A stretch of DNA of 64,000 bases from Hemileia vastatrix (GCA_030280995.1 JASXTE010000005.1:24345001-24409000); one strand, 5' to 3'; shown: positions 22,678 through 33,029, counted from the stretch's first letter. Made by a program: numbers and translations. The notes: generated by a model from the sequence alone, not told the origin.

Positions 22678-25287
22678 ATGTCTTCTTCTGCTGTTGCTTC
22701 TGGATCTTCTAACCCTCTTACTCCCTCAGTTAGAATTGTTTCTTGGGATGGCCCAAAGTTTGATGGGGAGGAGGTTAAATGGTTCATTAGCAGGTATGAA
22801 GCTGCTGCTGCTGTTGATGGTGCTTCCCATGTGGATATGGTGAAGCAAGTTAGATTTTTTATTGCCGATAGGGAGGTGGAAAAAGAGGTTATTGCTATGC
22901 AGGCATTTAAGGACAAGGATTGGGTTAAGCTTTCTAAAGCTATGGTTGATAGATGGGGTGTTAGGTTTACTATGATGGACCTCAACAAAATTGTAGGTGA
23001 CTGGCAAGCTAAAGGTGGTGTTTCTTCAATGGTGGACTTCAAAAAACTTTGTGTTCAGTTTGATGAAGTGGTAGAATATCTTATATTGGTGGATGAATTA
23101 GTGCATGAAAATCAAGCAAAAGATTTGTTTTGGTCAGCATGCAGTAGGGATATTCGAATGGACGTCTTGAAGGATCTCTCAAGAAAGAATTTAATGAAGG
23201 AACTGCCAAACGGTGAGCAGAAGTTACCGGCTCTGGAGGTTATTAAAGAGAACATCCAAGCCCATCTAAAGTTATTAGCGTTGGACAAGTATCAAGAGTC
23301 TTGCACTCAATATGTCAGTAAGGTTAGCGAAGTTTTGGCCGAGAACAACGATATTATGGTCAAAGCCCAGGAGGCCAAGAAGGCACAAATGGGTGTTCCT
23401 GCTGCAAAAGTTGAGGGCAATGTAGACAATAAGATGGTCGATCACTTGGCCGATTTAACGAAACAATTAAAAATATTTGTTCAAGAGACTCAGAAGGCCA
23501 ATAAGGCCCCAATCGCTTCTTCGTCGACGTCGACTTCTTATCAGTCCAGAGGTTATGAACGTCGAAATTATAATGGCAATAACAACGGTAACCGCTTCCC
23601 AGGCAATGGGAGAAATGGTGGGAATGGTGGTAATGGATATAGAGGTGGCTATGATGAGCCAAAGGTGTGCTCCTATTGTAATAGGAGGGGTCATAGAGCA
23701 ACAGTTTGTTTTGCTCTTGATAAGGATATGGATGCTGGGCGAGTTTTATTTGATGGTAAAGTTTATAAATTTCCCGATGGTTCGTTCATCAAGCCCAGTG
23801 ATGGACAGTCTCCTTCTGATTTGGTCAGAAGAAGTTTAACGGCTGAAAGGAGAGCCAGATTTGAAGAGGTGACGGATGAAGATGTTAATGCCAAGAGTGG
23901 CAAAAATGGTAATGGTAATGGTGGTAAAGCTGACAAGGGCAAGGAGAAAGAGGTCAGTAAAGCCACATTTTCTACTTCTTTTGGTGGTTTAGAGCTGGCG
24001 ACGGTTGCCCAGGTGGAGGGTAGCTGTATGGCTGGCGAATATGATGTTAATGCTGCTAGAAGAGCAGCTGCTACTAAGGCGAAAAGTAGCATTCAGAGCC
24101 AATTGAGGGCTAATCCTGGCAAGGCCAATAACAAAGTGAACCCTTACTCTAAGGACAAGAATTCTAGTGCTCAAACTGCCGCCAACAAATTGAACCCTTA
24201 CTCTAAGGACAAATTATATAAAATGCAGAAGGGGATTGCTGATATGGGGCCCCCTAGTTATGGCAAGTTTGATTTAAATGGTGAGCCTATGCCAGAGGAT
24301 GATTCGGATTCTGAGGAGGACGTACCGTTGGCGTCTCTACCCAGACCAAGTTTTAGCGGTCCCATCCCAATGGAGGGTGTAAGAAGGACTAGCGATGGAT
24401 CAGGATTAGTGCAAGAAGCTGGTGACGGAGTTAGGGTTATAGAAAGAGAAGATGTTATAATGGGGGGTGAAGATGGCTCGGTTGGACCTCAAGAGGTACC
24501 CAGGGCCAAGGTTGTTAAATCAAAGGTCCAGTATGAGCGGCCAGTAGTCTCTGGTCAAGCTAATGCGATGGACGCAGTTTTGAATAGGGTGAATCAACTT
24601 CAGATTCCCTTATCTTTGGGGGAGTTATTTACGATTAGTCCGGCGCTTGCTGAAAAGCAAAAGAAGCATTTGACGAGGCGTCGGGTTTCCACTGGAGAGG
24701 TGGAATATATTTGTGAAAATGCTGAAAAGTTTGGGGAAGATGTAGATACGCATTTTTCCGCTCCCCTGGGTTACCTGGTGGTAACTCTTAATGGTAAAGA
24801 AGTAAAGGCCTTGGTCGATTCAGGGTCTCAAATTAATTTAATTTCATTGGAGCAAGCGACGAGTATAGGCTTGCCAATTAAAAGTGGAACTGGGGGAAAC
24901 CTCAGAGGTATTGGAGGGCATGCAACAGAGCTAATGGGTACAGCTGAGCATGTCAGGTTAGGCATTGGTGGATCTGTTGGTAAGGTTCACTTTTATGTGG
25001 CCAGAGGAGCAGTCAAAACTGTTCTTGGTGGTCCTTTTTTGATGGATTTTGAGGCCAGGATAGGGTATCAAGCTGGCATGGGGATTAGTTTGGAGATCAC
25101 TGGTGAAGATATGCGGAGGTTACATATGCGGTTAGCGCCTCCTGGAGATGAAGGTTGGGAAACACGGCCAGGGATTACTACTCTGTGCCAGTGTTGTGTT
25201 TGCACCAAGAAGCGGCATATAAAACGGACGGCTTCTGGTGAATTATGTTTGTCGGAAAGGGATGAATGCCCTCATTTTTTGGGGTAG
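22678..25287 (+). CDS. gag: GYP-E Gag with C-terminal aspartic protease (869 aa)
   Basis: Gag forms the particle and binds genomic RNA; the fused protease processes Gag and Pol. Residues 1-300 are a capsid-like helical region beginning after a short Ser-rich leader (WDGPKFDGEEVKWFI). A Gly/Asn-rich stretch precedes the zinc knuckle at residues 331-344 (CSYCNRRGHRATVC, a classical CX2CX4HX4C). The middle is charged and has NPYSKDK twice. The protease active site D-S-G-S is at residues 714-717, with a VLGGPFLMDF strand about 70 residues later. It is fused to Gag rather than to Pol. ATG 22678 is the first in-frame start after the leader. It overlaps pol by 22 bases, and pol is in the -1 frame. 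Confidence 0.92.
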   Translation: MSSSAVASGSSNPLTPSVRIVSWDGPKFDGEEVKWFISRYEAAAAVDGASHVDMVKQVRFFIADREVEKEVIAMQAFKDKDWVKLSKAMVDRWGVRFTMMDLNKIVGDWQAKGGVSSMVDFKKLCVQFDEVVEYLILVDELVHENQAKDLFWSACSRDIRMDVLKDLSRKNLMKELPNGEQKLPALEVIKENIQAHLKLLALDKYQESCTQYVSKVSEVLAENNDIMVKAQEAKKAQMGVPAAKVEGNVDNKMVDHLADLTKQLKIFVQETQKANKAPIASSSTSTSYQSRGYERRNYNGNNNGNRFPGNGRNGGNGGNGYRGGYDEPKVCSYCNRRGHRATVCFALDKDMDAGRVLFDGKVYKFPDGSFIKPSDGQSPSDLVRRSLTAERRARFEEVTDEDVNAKSGKNGNGNGGKADKGKEKEVSKATFSTSFGGLELATVAQVEGSCMAGEYDVNAARRAAATKAKSSIQSQLRANPGKANNKVNPYSKDKNSSAQTAANKLNPYSKDKLYKMQKGIADMGPPSYGKFDLNGEPMPEDDSDSEEDVPLASLPRPSFSGPIPMEGVRRTSDGSGLVQEAGDGVRVIEREDVIMGGEDGSVGPQEVPRAKVVKSKVQYERPVVSGQANAMDAVLNRVNQLQIPLSLGELFTISPALAEKQKKHLTRRRVSTGEVEYICENAEKFGEDVDTHFSAPLGYLVVTLNGKEVKALVDSGSQINLISLEQATSIGLPIKSGTGGNLRGIGGHATELMGTAEHVRLGIGGSVGKVHFYVARGAVKTVLGGPFLMDFEARIGYQAGMGISLEITGEDMRRLHMRLAPPGDEGWETRPGITTLCQCCVCTKKRHIKRTASGELCLSERDECPHFLG

Positions 25288-28200
25288 CAGGGGCTGATCG
25301 CTCAAATGTTGTAATCTCTCCTCAGGATGAGATCCCGGATTGCAATAGGTCAGCTCACTTGGAGATAATTCAAGTGGATTCTCAATTATTTTCTGTTAAT
25401 ATTACTTTGGAGTGCAAATACGTTTTGGACTTTTCTATATGTTTATTGGATTTACCTGGTTTTTCTATTAAATTTAAAAACGGTGAAAAAGGCAAAATGG
25501 GCCAAATTAGGTTGGATAAAAATTGGAAGGGTATGTTTATGGACCTCCAGCAAGAGGTTAAACTGCAAATATCACATCAAAATCCGATAAAAAATCTCAG
25601 TATAATTAAAACCCAAAATAATAATTTTTGTGAAAATTCAATTCCGGTCCTCCAGCAAGAGGTTAAACTGCCAACTTTCTTTACGGGTGATTTACTGTTG
25701 GATAAGGGAAGCAAAGGTGTTGGAAAATCTGTTTATAAATTAGACGAGGGAAAGGAGAAAAGGGTAAAATTTAAAAATGAAATAAAATATTTTTCTAATT
25801 TTTCTTATTCTGATTCTGGCGATGAAGAAGATTCATTTGATGAAAGTTTTAATGGCGATACAAAAGTAAATGATTTAACTCAAGTTAATTTAGATGTGGA
25901 CGCAGCCAAATATAAGAAAGTAGCAAATAAAGTTAGACCTATTAATGAGCCGCTACCTGCTGAATTAAATCCACCTTTGAGAAGACCAAGGTTATCAAGA
26001 GATCCTTATGAAAGTCCCTTGGTAAAGAATCCGCCTGAATTTTCTGAGACGTCAAGAATCACTTTTGAGAGACTGGGTGTTGTTAATTTTGGACCTGATG
26101 GTTGGTTGTCTGGAGAAGAGAAGAAGTTGTTGTTGGATGTGATGGTCAAGCGAGAGAAGGCCATTGCTTTTGTAGAAGAGGAGAGGGGTGTGTTGAAGCA
26201 TTCCTATGGGGAGCCTTACAAGATTCCTGTGGTATGTCATGAACCGTGGCAGCAGAAACCGATTCCTATTCCGGCTGCATTGAAAGAAGCTTATATCGAA
26301 GTTGTCAGAGAACGGATACGCACTGGACTGTATGAGCAATCAACGTCAAGTTATTCTAGTCCGGTATTTTGTATCAAGAAACCGAATGGCAAGCTTAGAG
26401 TTGTTCATGATCTTAGGGAATTAAATAGGGTTACAATAAAGGATGCTGGGATACCACCTAGTGCTGAGGAGTTTGTTGAAGCGTTTGCAGGGAGAGTGTG
26501 CTATGGATTGGGAGATATTATGGGTGGATATGATGAGAGAGAGTTACATCCGGACTCAAGGCCTCTCACTACATTCGATACGCCACTTGGACGTTTACAG
26601 TTAACAAGATTACCTCAAGGAGCAACAAATTCGGTTGCAGTTTATCAAGCTCAGATGGCTTGGATCCTTCAAGATGAAATTCCACAACATGCTGGAATCT
26701 TTATAGATGATGGAGGAATTAAGGGACCAACAACCGACTATGATAACCAGGTGTTGGAAGAGAATCCCGGGATACGCAAATTCATTTGGGAGTTTGCAAT
26801 TACTTTAGAAAGAATCTTGTTTCGAATTGAAGAGGCTGGTTTAACTATTTCAGGTTCAAAATTTTCATGTTGTGTGCCAGCCTTAGAAATATTAGGCCAT
26901 GTGGTATGTAGAGAGGGTAGGATTATGTCCAAGAAGAAGGTTAACAAAATTCAGTCCTGGCCAAGACCCAAGAATACGACCGAAGTTAGAGGGTTTTTAG
27001 GCGTTTGCGTATATGTTAGAATGTTTATCAAGGACTTTTCTTCATTGGCAGCTCCATTGAGACGGTTAACGAGAAAGGATGCAGACTGGGAATGGGATGA
27101 AGAGTGTGAGAAGGCGTTTGTGAAGTTGAAGGAGGTTGTAGGGAAGGATTTAGTCCTGCACAAGTTGGATTATGGAAAAGGAGCTGGCAGAATTTATTTA
27201 GCAGTTGATTCAAGTCAGGTTGCAGCTGGGGCGGTTTTGTCTCAGATGGATAAAGCTGGTTACATCAGGCCAGTTAGGTATGAATCTGTAGTATTTACTG
27301 AGGTCGAATCAAGATATTCTCAACCAAAATTGGAATTATGTGGTGTGGCGAAAATACTGAAGAAACTTCAGCATATTTTGTGGGGGCAACATTTTGAGTT
27401 GCAAGTGGATGCGAAATCGTTAATCCAGATGATTAATTCCCCAAGTTTACCGAACGCACCCATGACGAGATGGGTAGCTTTTATTCAACATTTTTCATTT
27501 GATTTAGTTCATAAGCCTGGCAAAACTTTTACTATGCCAGATGGTTTATCAAGGAGACCACCCACTGAAGAAGATTCAGACTCAGAAGAGTTCGATGAAG
27601 ATATACCTATTATCAAAGCCAGCACTAAAGGAGCTGAAGACTTTCCATACCTCCCCCATGAGGTTAAACTGGCAGGATTATTGTGTTTAGATTATGATGA
27701 TGACCTCCACCAAGAGGATAAACTGGAAAATAGTTTTTATGTTAAAAAAGGTGTTGAAAAAGGTGTAGATAAATTCGGCAGAGAGGAGGTAGAAGAAGAT
27801 GTGGTGTATGTAGAGGAAAATGGATTGGTAGTGTGGGATAGTAGTAAATTAAGGAATGGTGTATATGTTGGAGAATTAGAGAACTTAAATAAAAAGGTGG
27901 ATAAAGAGAAAGAGGTATTTTCAAATACGGTTTTCGAAGGATCCAAAGGTTCAGAAGAAAAACGTCGACATAGCTCGATTAAAGATTTATTTAGGGGTCA
28001 ACGATTATTGGCTCATTCATGTGCAGGTGATATTGGTGATAGAGAAGTCCCTATTGATGTTATATTAATCGATTTTCAAGATGAAGTCTGGGGTCAGACT
28101 GGTTTTTATTTTTTGTTAGTCAAATATTTGTTGACTTTAGAGAGGCCAGAAGATTGTGAAGACGATGAATGGGTGGCTATCAAGAGGAAGTCATCTACGT

Positions 28201-29360
28201 TTTACCTATCTGGTCGACGTTTAATGAGGAGGAGGTATCCAAATCCTCAAGTAGTTATAACTCAAGAGAAGGGGCAAGAATTAGTTTTGAAATCACTGCA
28301 TGAAGATCTCGGGCATAGAGGCGTGGGAGAAACGTTTAGAAGAATTTCTGATCGATTTTGGTGGCCTGGCATGAAGATGGCTGTTAAACAGTGGGTTCAG
28401 TCATGCGAAGAATGTCAAAGACGAAGTTATTTAAGGCCAAAAGAACCTGGACGCGCGACCGGTGAAAATACACTCTTTGGGAGAGTTAGTTTAGATGCCG
28501 TTCATATAAAAGAGGGACGGTATAAATATTTAATTGTGGCCAGAGATGATTTATCTGGTTGGGTAGAGGCAGCGCCTCTTATTAATTTAACTGCCAAAAA
28601 TGTGGCAGAATTTTTTTTGAATAATTGGGTATATAGGTATGGGGTGATGAAGTTGGTAACGGTAGATGGAGGTCCTGAATTTGGGACAGAGTTTAAAGAG
28701 GCCGTATTGAAAGTTGGATCAAAGGTTAGGGTAGCAACCCCATATTATCCTGAAGCTGAAGGCATGGTTGAAAGAGGGCATCAAGTTATTAAGGATGCTT
28801 TAGTTAAAATGTGTGGGACAAGTGCTGAAAAGTGGAGGCACTATTTACCTTTAGTTTTATTTGCTGATCGAATCACTGCCAAAAGGACGACCGGATTTTC
28901 ACCTTATGAACTTGTTTTTGGACAGAAAGCAGTTTTACCGGTTGATTTAGAAGCTGAATCATATCTTGGAGTTGACTGGGACACGGTCAAAACTACTGAA
29001 GAATTATTGTGTGCAAGAATGATGCAGCTAGAAAAGAAAGAAGAATATTTAGAAAAGGCATATTCACGGATGATGAAGATCCGAAATCAATCAGTTAGAT
29101 ATTGGGATGAGCGGTTGGCACATCGATTAAGGAAACCTTTGAACCCAGGAGATATGGTCCTGGTGTATAATAGGAGTTTGGAAAGTCAGTGGGGAAAAAT
29201 GTTTGCAGATAGGTGGAATGGACCGTATAAAATCAAGGAGCAAGTTTCCGGCGGTTCATATGTGCTAGAAGAGTTGGATGGAGTAGTATTGAAGAAGAGG
29301 GTAGCGGCCGATCAAGTGAAACGGTTCTATCCTAGAGGCACCAGGAGTGCCGAAGTCTAA
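25266..29360 (+). CDS. pol: GYP-E Pol: reverse transcriptase, RNase H, integrase (1364 aa)
   Basis: Copies the RNA to DNA and inserts it. The first ~250 residues are family-specific. RT lies at about 330-560: first Asp D417 (GLGDIMGGYD), catalytic pair D481-D482 in FIDD. RNase H: D648 (AVDSSQ), E690 (KLEL), D715 (QVDAKS). Integrase zinc site H1012, H1017, C1047, C1050; catalytic D1077, D1134, E1169 (D,D34E); GPY motif at 1319-1321. No chromodomain follows. It is probably made only as a Gag-Pol fusion by -1 frameshift; the ATG at 25266 is nominal. The peptide L-x-x-E-x-K-L occurs four times (residues 94, 129, 796, 814), encoded by the nucleotide repeat described under findings. All catalytic residues are present, so it looks functional. 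Confidence 0.93.
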   Translation: MPSFFGVAGADRSNVVISPQDEIPDCNRSAHLEIIQVDSQLFSVNITLECKYVLDFSICLLDLPGFSIKFKNGEKGKMGQIRLDKNWKGMFMDLQQEVKLQISHQNPIKNLSIIKTQNNNFCENSIPVLQQEVKLPTFFTGDLLLDKGSKGVGKSVYKLDEGKEKRVKFKNEIKYFSNFSYSDSGDEEDSFDESFNGDTKVNDLTQVNLDVDAAKYKKVANKVRPINEPLPAELNPPLRRPRLSRDPYESPLVKNPPEFSETSRITFERLGVVNFGPDGWLSGEEKKLLLDVMVKREKAIAFVEEERGVLKHSYGEPYKIPVVCHEPWQQKPIPIPAALKEAYIEVVRERIRTGLYEQSTSSYSSPVFCIKKPNGKLRVVHDLRELNRVTIKDAGIPPSAEEFVEAFAGRVCYGLGDIMGGYDERELHPDSRPLTTFDTPLGRLQLTRLPQGATNSVAVYQAQMAWILQDEIPQHAGIFIDDGGIKGPTTDYDNQVLEENPGIRKFIWEFAITLERILFRIEEAGLTISGSKFSCCVPALEILGHVVCREGRIMSKKKVNKIQSWPRPKNTTEVRGFLGVCVYVRMFIKDFSSLAAPLRRLTRKDADWEWDEECEKAFVKLKEVVGKDLVLHKLDYGKGAGRIYLAVDSSQVAAGAVLSQMDKAGYIRPVRYESVVFTEVESRYSQPKLELCGVAKILKKLQHILWGQHFELQVDAKSLIQMINSPSLPNAPMTRWVAFIQHFSFDLVHKPGKTFTMPDGLSRRPPTEEDSDSEEFDEDIPIIKASTKGAEDFPYLPHEVKLAGLLCLDYDDDLHQEDKLENSFYVKKGVEKGVDKFGREEVEEDVVYVEENGLVVWDSSKLRNGVYVGELENLNKKVDKEKEVFSNTVFEGSKGSEEKRRHSSIKDLFRGQRLLAHSCAGDIGDREVPIDVILIDFQDEVWGQTGFYFLLVKYLLTLERPEDCEDDEWVAIKRKSSTFYLSGRRLMRRRYPNPQVVITQEKGQELVLKSLHEDLGHRGVGETFRRISDRFWWPGMKMAVKQWVQSCEECQRRSYLRPKEPGRATGENTLFGRVSLDAVHIKEGRYKYLIVARDDLSGWVEAAPLINLTAKNVAEFFLNNWVYRYGVMKLVTVDGGPEFGTEFKEAVLKVGSKVRVATPYYPEAEGMVERGHQVIKDALVKMCGTSAEKWRHYLPLVLFADRITAKRTTGFSPYELVFGQKAVLPVDLEAESYLGVDWDTVKTTEELLCARMMQLEKKEEYLEKAYSRMMKIRNQSVRYWDERLAHRLRKPLNPGDMVLVYNRSLESQWGKMFADRWNGPYKIKEQVSGGSYVLEELDGVVLKKRVAADQVKRFYPRGTRSAEV
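25275..25281 (+). promoter_or_regulatory. Slippery heptamer for -1 frameshift between gag and pol
   Basis: T TTT TTG in gag phase, two codons before the gag TAG (25285-25287). A -1 slip gives FFGVAGAD, which is the pol frame. Pol has an in-frame TGA just upstream (25263-25265), so it cannot be read from far upstream. The same heptamer sits at the gag end in GYP-C and GYP-F. It has the X XXY YYZ form and differs from the HIV-type heptamer only in the last base. Confidence 0.75.
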
Positions 29361-29930
29361 CTCCGAAATGAGGATAAACTACAATTTTAAATGACTTTTA
29401 TTAAATTTATACCTCCGCAACGAGGATAAACTATGATATCAATGAAACTTTATGGATTCCTCCGCAATGAGGATAAACTATGATATCAATGAAAATTTTA
29501 TGGATACCTCCGCGACGAGGATAAACTATGATATCAACGAAATTTTATGGATTCCTCTGCAACGAGGATAAACTATCTTCTTATTTTTATCAAAAATACT
29601 TTACTATCGTTACACTTCCTATGGGCGACAAAACTATGATGAAACTTAACGAAATTCAAGAAGACCATCTTTGAAATTTTCAAAAACTTAAAATTCTTTA
29701 AATATGGGTGAAGATAGTGTTGGAAAATTTTTTAAAATTTATTGGAAGAAGTGTTCACAGGGGAACCTTCTTAATTTAATATTGGCAAGTGTGGGGGTAA
29801 TTGATGGGCTGGCTGCTCTATACACAATTACCCCATAATGTTCGTTTCCAAAATTTTCCCTGTTTCTAGTTGAATCCTGGCTTTGTCTTTTAATTTTAGG
29901 AAGTCCACTAAGACTATAAACTGGAACGAA
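29359..29930 (+). repeat. Mini-hairpin repeats after GYP-E pol
   Basis: Five units CTCCGCAACGAGGATAAACT-like at about 29359, 29411, 29458, 29506 and 29553, and one related unit AGTCCACTAAGACTATAAAC at 29902. Four-base stems (CCTC/GAGG or AGTC/GACT) close six-base loops before TAAACT. Spacing of the first units is about 48 bases. They match units inside the pol coding sequence. Confidence 0.75.
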
Positions 29931-30260
29931 TCAAGAGACACCGCTCTCAACGCCGGATTCAAGATTTTTTTATTTTGTTTTTTGATTTTTTTATGTTAGA
30001 TTGTGATTTCTTTTCTTTAATATATATTATGAATTAATGTAAAGGTGATGCTCACTGGTGGTCTCTAATCATTTTTATAAATTGGAGGGAGCCCACCCAG
30101 TGATCATCATTATAAAAATTATCTTCTAAAAACTTTCATTTATTTTCTTTTCTTTTCAATTTCTCAAAATTGTGTAACCACATCAAGTTGCACTTGGATG
30201 TGGGTATGATGTCGAGGGTACGGCTCATCAAATGGCCGGGGGGCATCTTTTAAAATTTTT
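29931..30260 (+). other. GYP-E 3' structured region
   Basis: Two larger inverted repeats: CTCACTGGTGG .. CCCACCCAGTGA at about 30050-30105, and CCACATCAAGT-TG-CACTTGGATGTGG at 30178-30203. Both are conserved in GYP-F (about 58950-59010, 58856-58881) and GYP-C. No ORF is seen. Confidence 0.6.
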
Positions 30261-30421
30261 TTTTAAATTTTTTTTTATTTATTACTTTTTTTTAACTTTC
30301 TTTTCACACTCATTTATCTTTCTTTAAAAATTAAATTTTAACTTTTATTTCAAAACTATCTTTTCTAAAATCTTTTATTTTAAATAAATAAAAATAAAAA
30401 AAAAATAAAATAAAAAATAAA

Positions 30422-30472
<51 letters not shown>

Positions 30473-30660
30473 AAAAAATTAAAAAATTAAAATTAAAATA
30501 AAAAAATAAAATAAAAATTAAAAAAAAAAAATAAAATAAAAAAAAAAAAATAAAATAAAATAAACTAAAAAATAAATAAAATAAAAAATAAAAAAAAAGA
30601 TAATAAATCATAAAAAAAAAAAAATAATAATAATAAAAGGTATTTTAGTTTTAGGTAGTT
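30260..30660 (+). repeat. A-rich low-complexity tract of GYP-E
   Basis: T runs followed by about 250 bases of A and AAAATAAAAT repeats, including a ~50-base uninterrupted A run at about 30422-30470. Its exact length may be unreliable in assembly. Confidence 0.85.
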
Positions 30661-30723
30661 TAGATGTTTATATTTTATTTTTCAAACATTATTCAAGAAA
30701 GCTACATACCAGGAAGAGCACCA

Positions 30724-31738
30724 TCAAGGGTTGTTATCTTTTGAAGAATCGAAATTAGAAAATTTAGAAGGACCTTGATCGATTTCCTGGGATTCGAATC
30801 TTATTTCACGGTCACGATAGTGTTGAAGCCAGTTGGCTATTTTGAAAAGGTCTCTTAACAGTTGCTCTCTCATCCAAGATTCTGATCTATCAGAGGGCGG
30901 GTATCGTTGGAAATAAGCGATAAGGTTATTAAAATTGGCAAAAAGCTTTTCAGACACTAGGTGAATTGGAACTCTAGGAAAGCTTGGATTAGGTTCTGGT
31001 AGTTCATAAGCAGAATATGAAATTGGAGAACCGGTGGACGCTTATCAAATTAAAATATCAGCAAATTAAAACCTGAAGATTAAGAAAATAAAAAAGAGAC
31101 AACTAACCTGTGTCAACACTATCATGATCATAGATAAATGGCTTACTTGGTAATGGAGTGGGATTTTTTATGTTTAGAAAAGGATTTTTTATTTTTGATA
31201 GATGAGGAGGACTGGTGTTGGATTTGGTGTTTGAAGTAGATGTTCTGGGCCTTTTGGATGATACAAGAGAAGATGAAGACTGCTGGCTATTATAGGACCT
31301 TTTGTGCTTCAAGATGTTGGAAGAAGGAGAAGAATTGTTAGAAGGTTGAAGCATGGCCCTGGGAGCAGCAATAGTTCTTGGGGGAGTAGCAGCAAGTCTA
31401 GATTGGAGAGAAGGACCCAGAGGATTAGGTGATGGAGAAAGGTTTAAATAGGCTGATGGAGAAAAAGGTATGGGATCTTTAGAGGTTGATGGAATAGGTG
31501 GTGGAGTAGAAGGTGAAGAAGAAGGAGGAGGATTGCAGAAGGCGGCGAAGCTAGTAGCAGTGATGGGGAAAGAACCACAGTTCAAGCCAGAACATTTTCT
31601 TTTCTTCTCATAGCAGGATAAACAGGCCCTGTTATAAGTGTGCTTTTGCCAGTTAAAAGAGAAGATACATTCCCTATGGGTGAAGGCACAATATTTGCAA
31701 GATTGATCAGCTGAAGCAATGAAGTCAGAAGGTTTCAT
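30724..31738 (-). CDS. GYP-E antisense gene A: permuted zinc-cluster protein (315 aa)
   Basis: Two exons, 31738-31108 and 31040-30724. The 67-nt intron (GTTAGTTG .. TTGATAAG) is in phase 1, and joining keeps one open frame of 316 codons. The N-terminus has six Cys at residues 14, 17, 24, 39, 42, 49 (CX2CX6CX14CX2CX6C); the second trio, CLSCYEKKRKC, is the basic one. In Gal4-type proteins the basic trio comes first. A long Ser/Pro-rich linker follows. Exon 2 carries a helical segment (VSEKLFANFNNLIAYFQRYP .. REQLLRDLFKIANWL) that may mediate dimerisation. It lies antisense within the retrotransposon between pol and the 3' LTR. It could be a nuclear DNA-binding regulator; that is inference. GYP-C has a homolog at 13214-14755. 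Confidence 0.7.
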
Positions 31739-32460
31739 CTTGTTAGGAGATATTTTTTTTTGAAGAAGAAAATTTGAAACTAGGATGAAGAAAGCTGGTG
31801 GCAGAATCTGGGTTCAAGGATAGAGAAGTTGTTAGGTCCACCAAAACCTTAAACTGGACTGTTATCAAGCTGTTGGGTCCACCATGACCTTAAACTGGAT
31901 TTCTTATCGATTAAATGTTTGGTCCACCATGACTTTAAACTGGTAGTTCATTCATTGTTTAGTCCACTATGACTTTAAACTGGAAAATTAATATCTGCAG
32001 GATAATTCAACATTCATGGGTCCACCATGACCTTAAACTGGATTTCTTATCGATTAAATGTTTGGTCCACCATGACTTTAAACTGGTAGTTCATTCATTG
32101 TTTAGTCCACTATGACTTTAAACTGGAAAATTAATATCTGCAGGATAATTCAACATTCATTGGACCACTATGGCCTTATACTGGATTACTTGTCGATCAA
32201 ATGTTTGGTCCACTATGACATTAAACTGGATTAACAAATTTATTCAATCTTTGGTCAAGCCTAGGCCTTACTTAGGAATATATCAAGTTATTTATGCACC
32301 TAAACGATCTTTGGTCCACCAAGACCATAAACTGGCAATCGATTAAATGTTTGGTCTACCAAGACTTTAAATTGGAATGTCAATCTTGTTTGGATAACTC
32401 AATTCAATCTTTTAATTTATCACTGTCCACTAAGACTCTAAACTGGTTATTCAATTATTT
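31739..32460 (+). repeat. Mini-hairpin array of GYP-E 3' region
   Basis: About twelve units GGTCCACCATGACCTTAAAC-like, for example at 31835, 31875, 31919, 31961, 32018, 32062, 32101, 32161, 32204, 32311, 32351 and 32422. Stems vary as GGTC/GACC, GGTC/GACT and AGTC/GACT. About 143 bases (31874-32016) are repeated almost exactly at 32017-32159. No coding sequence. Confidence 0.75.
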
Positions 32461-33029
32461 CTGGAATTGGGTGCTGATAGCTTTAGGAGGTTAAAATTTT
32501 AGGTGGTAATGATGCTAATGAAAGCATAATGGTGAATTAGGTGAAATTTGTGGCGCTTTAACATGGTCTAAAGTTGAAATTATTATTGGAAGCCTGGCAA
32601 AAGTATTTTATGGGTTTGCTGTATAGCAAAGTTTGAAAATTGTGATGAAGGAATCAGAAGTTAGGATGGTAGTTGGATTTTAGGGAATGATTTTTTTTAG
32701 TGCCTCATAGTTAGGCCATTTTTTTTGGTGTGAAGCTTGGAGGACCTTATGGCGAGATTGGAATCATAGAATTCGGCTCAGTGGGGGGCCCTATGAGGTT
32801 GGAATCAGGAGTATTCGGCTCATAGGAAGATCCACTCTCTCAATGCTGTGACAAGAAGGAAGACTGGTATATGGGAGTCTGAAGGGATTCAAACCTTGCT
32901 CTCAGTAGTGGAATCATCACAAGATTTATTTTATTTTATGTTATATCAAGCCAGAGAAGAAAGAAAACATCATTTATGTTGAAAGTTTAAGAAGACCAAG
33001 CAAAAACAAAATTTTATCAAGTTATACTG
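32461..33029 (+). other. Conserved noncoding stretch of GYP-E
   Basis: No gene is seen. Sequence at 32480-32930 is conserved, reversed, in GYP-F at about 57670-58060, including CTTGGAGGACCTTATGGCGA and GGGAGTCTGAAGGGATTCAA. That marks it as an old part of the element, not random filler. Confidence 0.5.

Noticed and set aside
22653..23042. Antisense ORFs over gag (22653-23042, 23360-23701 and similar)
   Set aside because: Shadows of the gag frame; no motifs, no splice logic.
32860..32930. tRNA-like B-box (GGTTTGAATCCCTTCAGACT on the minus strand)
   Set aside because: No A-box or cloverleaf could be built around it; it is part of a stretch conserved only between GYP-E and GYP-F.
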